From Rhizosphaericola mali (GTDB lineage: Bacteria; Bacteroidota; Bacteroidia; Chitinophagales; Chitinophagaceae): 64,000 bases of DNA. Location: contig NZ_CP044016.1 of NCBI RefSeq assembly GCF_004337365.2, positions 1,240,001 to 1,304,000 of the forward strand. The letters run 5' to 3'. A program made the position numbers and the translations under genes. Below, piece by piece: positions 61,354-64,000 of this stretch. A model generated the notes under the pieces. That model searched no databases. It saw only the letters and a program-made list of their open reading frames with translations, and was not told the DNA's origin. The stretch's first letter is position 1. The number at the start of each line of letters is the position of its first letter.

Positions 61354-63789
61354 TTAGAAAGGTAATCCAATTCCTAATTGTAGTGCATAGTTATTGCGAT
61401 AGACTTGTTGATTGGTGATGGGATTAATGATGGTATATTCTTTATTTCTCCAAGAGAATTTACTGAAATCCATCCACCCTCCATTTTCGTCTCGTGCAGG
61501 ATCTTTTACTTTAATACCCAAATCTAAACGGATTAAGAAATAATCAAAATCCAAACGTAACCCAGTACCTACACCAATAGCAATATCATGACCTAAGTTA
61601 TTGATATTGAATACACCTTGCGGGTTACTTGTATTTGTACGCACATCCCAAACGTTACCAGCGTCCACAAACATAGCTCCTTTAACTTTCATACTTCCCA
61701 CAACAAATATTGGATAGCGATATTCTGCATTTACTTCCATTTGCATATCACCGTAGCGGTCTCTAAATGTACTGGATGTATCACTTAACAAAGAGGAGCC
61801 CAAACCAATCTGTCGTAATCCCCATGCTCGCATACTATTGGGTCCTCCTCCAAAAAATTGCTTATAAAAAGGTAATGTACCTCCAAATTTTCCATCTCCA
61901 TTGTAATTGAATGCAACACCAGCCATGGCACGAAATGCCAATTGTGTTTTATGGAAATTTACTTGTTTGCGGTACTCTGCTTGCAATTTTACATATTGGT
62001 AAATATTTCCCTTTAATGGTTTAAAACGGCCTAATAGAGTACCTGACTCTTCGAAACCAACACTTACATAATTGGCATTTTGAGGATGATTTTTATCTGA
62101 ATATGCAATAGCCATATTTAATTGTTGGCTTACAACAGCACCAGTATTAAAAGCATTCCGGATATATGGACTATTTACTAAAGCTTGGTACAAATAGGTC
62201 AATGTATCTAAAGAGTACAATTCAATATTCAATGGCCGATATTGCCAAGTGATATTCTTAGATCTCCATTCATAGCCCCAATTGGCTACTATTGATTTTA
62301 ATTTAAAGTAATCTCTTCTATCTTGGTAAGAACCAGTAACATTTAAAACACTTTTAATACCATCAGAAGTACGATCTCGAATTCTGAAAGGCGTGATGAA
62401 TTTAGGGAAGACATAAGATTGTGTTATGGAACTTTGAATAGTTTGCAAAATACTACTGTAGCCATTAGAATTAGCTAAATTTAGCTCTACCCCATTACGC
62501 AAAGACGTAGAAGATTGAATGGCTCGATGCCAGGTATTGCGATTTTTATGGGTGACATTTACAGCTAAACCCAAGAAATTGGAACCAAAACTAGAGGTAA
62601 TATAATCTCCAGTATTTCTACTTACCTCAAAGTCATAAGACATACTTTGTTTAATGTTGGGAACCAAAAAATAAAATAAATCAAGTGTAGAATCTTGTAT
62701 CGTAATAGCACGGGAATCAACAGATTGCCAAGCGCCTATATTGGAAATATTATTGATAGTTTTAAGATACATACTGTCACTGTATATATCTCCTGGATGG
62801 GTAAATAAATGCTCTAAGATAGGTCTAGGTTTGAATTTTTGTTCATTTGAATAAATATTAATCATACGATTGCGCGTACGAAATATTGAATCAAAATCAC
62901 GTCCATGCTTCATCACCGTATCCGGAATATCCGTTACACTAGTTTCTGGAAAAATGTATACACGGCCAATTTTATATTTTACAAATGCTTCTTTCGAACT
63001 TTCATATTTCAATGAATCAATGGACATACGTTTGGTAAAATCCACGGATGCTTTTAAATAATTCTTCCTACTAGAAGCTGATTGAGCCAATAACATTGCT
63101 TGTTCGAATGGATCAATCGTCATCTTAAGAAGGGTGATATCGTTTGTATCCACAACCGCAATCAAATCTTGCTTTTGCAATCTGTAATAACCATTATTGC
63201 GATATAATTTGATAATTCTGTCCAATTCATTTGAGACAGGAGCGTTGGAAAAATGCGTTTTGCCGACGACGATATTAGGCATTTTTGTCTTTTGCTCAAT
63301 AACTTTTAGGATCGAACTATCTGGCAGATTATAATGAACGGAATCTATAATCGTTGGTTTGTTAGGATTAATATTGACCTGAATAAAAGTACGATCTTGA
63401 CCCGGAAAAGACGTCGAATCAAAATAAAAGGTATCCGTTATAATTGGTTGAAAATAGCCTTTCGTTTGTAGATAGCCTTTCATATATTTTTTCGACTTCG
63501 TAATATTGGACGTGTCAAACTTTGGGGGATTATTGATACGATACAAAAACATATATCGCCTAAATCGGTTGGCGTTAGCACTATCAGACCAATAGTTTGG
63601 AAGATCTAAATTCATCTGTGCGTTTTCATCTCCGCTCAGATGCGAACCATCTAATACAATCTTATTATCAAACACAAACGGCGTATCAACTGGATAATTT
63701 TTTACACTCGTATTATTATACACGGAGCAAGCAGAAAATAATAGCAAAATCCATATAAGGTGTATAAGTTGCTTGCAGTATCGAACCAT
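61354..63789 (-). CDS. TamL-like lipidated BamA/TamA-family outer-membrane protein
   Basis: 811 aa. A lipobox (LLFSAC, Cys near 21) precedes POTRA-like repeats (about 45-330) and a beta-barrel (about 380-811) with the FFGGGPNSMRAWG motif (about 640-652). The final residues (QLGIGLPF) end in Phe, as in Omp85 barrels. TamL is the lipid-anchored Bacteroidota counterpart of TamA. Divergent from the TrmH-family gene, a common layout. Confidence 0.9.
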   Translation of the reverse strand: MVRYCKQLIHLIWILLLFSACSVYNNTSVKNYPVDTPFVFDNKIVLDGSHLSGDENAQMNLDLPNYWSDSANANRFRRYMFLYRINNPPKFDTSNITKSKKYMKGYLQTKGYFQPIITDTFYFDSTSFPGQDRTFIQVNINPNKPTIIDSVHYNLPDSSILKVIEQKTKMPNIVVGKTHFSNAPVSNELDRIIKLYRNNGYYRLQKQDLIAVVDTNDITLLKMTIDPFEQAMLLAQSASSRKNYLKASVDFTKRMSIDSLKYESSKEAFVKYKIGRVYIFPETSVTDIPDTVMKHGRDFDSIFRTRNRMINIYSNEQKFKPRPILEHLFTHPGDIYSDSMYLKTINNISNIGAWQSVDSRAITIQDSTLDLFYFLVPNIKQSMSYDFEVSRNTGDYITSSFGSNFLGLAVNVTHKNRNTWHRAIQSSTSLRNGVELNLANSNGYSSILQTIQSSITQSYVFPKFITPFRIRDRTSDGIKSVLNVTGSYQDRRDYFKLKSIVANWGYEWRSKNITWQYRPLNIELYSLDTLTYLYQALVNSPYIRNAFNTGAVVSQQLNMAIAYSDKNHPQNANYVSVGFEESGTLLGRFKPLKGNIYQYVKLQAEYRKQVNFHKTQLAFRAMAGVAFNYNGDGKFGGTLPFYKQFFGGGPNSMRAWGLRQIGLGSSLLSDTSSTFRDRYGDMQMEVNAEYRYPIFVVGSMKVKGAMFVDAGNVWDVRTNTSNPQGVFNINNLGHDIAIGVGTGLRLDFDYFLIRLDLGIKVKDPARDENGGWMDFSKFSWRNKEYTIINPITNQQVYRNNYALQLGIGLPF

Positions 63790-63933
63790 ATTATTTGAAC
63801 TAGAAATTATATTAATGTTGATTATTTTGGAAAATAATTGAGCTCACGCAAATATCATAAAATTAAATCCAATAACCTACTATTAACAAATTTGATACTA
63901 AAAACCTAATATTGCACCAATTAATCAAAAAAA

Positions 63934-64000
63934 ATGACCAAGAACGAAATAAAACATATTCAATCACTTGCAGACAAGAAAATAAGAAGTCAGGAGAATG
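63934..64000 (+). CDS. TrmH/SpoU-family RNA methyltransferase, N-terminus only
   Basis: The last 67 bases give 22 codons starting MTKNEIKHIQSLADKKIR, which match the typical N-terminus of Bacteroidota TrmH-type rRNA methyltransferases (a substrate-binding domain before the SPOUT fold). The rest is outside the window. Identification leans on this short N-terminus and on the TamL neighbour. Confidence 0.7.
   Translation, partial: MTKNEIKHIQSLADKKIRSQEN

Overview
The window is low-GC, gene-dense bacterial chromosome from the phylum Bacteroidota. Family Chitinophagaceae or Sphingobacteriaceae is my inference, because no rRNA is present to settle it. The signs are a SusC/SusD pair, a SprB-repeat protein with a type IX secretion (T9SS) C-terminal signal, a hybrid-type YXY/Reg_prop sensor kinase, a lipidated TamA-like outer-membrane protein divergent from a TrmH-type methyltransferase, and several TAnnTTTG -7 promoter elements of the Bacteroidota primary sigma factor. 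I saw no rRNA, tRNA, insertion sequence, integrase, prophage or CRISPR array.

Region 1 (1-12634, minus strand) is a polysaccharide utilisation locus. In transcription order it holds a sulfatase, SusC, SusD, a second sulfatase, a rhamnogalacturonan acetylesterase (CE12-like), a rhamnogalacturonan lyase (PL4-like), a DUF6250-like secreted protein, and a PL26-like exo-rhamnogalacturonan lyase cut by the window edge. The likely substrate is an acetylated, rhamnogalacturonan-I-like polymer. Two sulfatases hint that it is sulfated or that a side chain is.

Region 2 (12744-24241) is a mosaic of small transcription units. It has a thioredoxin-reductase-like flavoprotein; a LysR regulator divergent from an amidohydrolase / ABM monooxygenase / YCII / PPC-domain operon that closes with a strong terminator; a yellow/MRJP-family secreted protein; an AraC regulator; two SnoaL/NTF2-like proteins; a SulP transporter / MazG-like / nucleosidase operon; and an orphan AraC-type DNA-binding domain.

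Region 3 (24821-33843) has a LuxR-type response regulator convergent with, and overlapping by 71 bp, a 1023-aa YXY sensor kinase; a large T9SS-exported SprB-repeat protein; and a translationally coupled pair formed by a TIGR03916-like radical SAM protein with C-terminal helix-hairpin-helix and a TIGR03915/DUF4130-like partner. The true function of this pair is not established.

Region 4 (33944-37003) is a TPP-riboswitch-led thiamine salvage operon, thiM-thiE-thiD-tenA, in which every junction overlaps. Region 5 (37011-46962) has a phosphoethanolamine transferase and a PAP2 phosphatase (possible lipid A remodelling), a DUF4198 protein, an MFS transporter / GH29 alpha-L-fucosidase / FAD-linked dehydrogenase cluster, and an SDR/AraC pair.

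Region 6 (47069-64000) has a HupE-DUF3500 operon next to a LytS/LytTR two-component pair; a DUF5683 protein; a PAS-like LuxR regulator divergent from a sugar O-acetyltransferase, with -7 elements sharing one palindrome; a nitrilase-family amidase; a second PAP2 protein; an ECF sigma operon with a secreted coiled-coil/beta-solenoid protein; a PhoR-like kinase; a TamL-like protein; and the start of a TrmH-family gene at the right edge.
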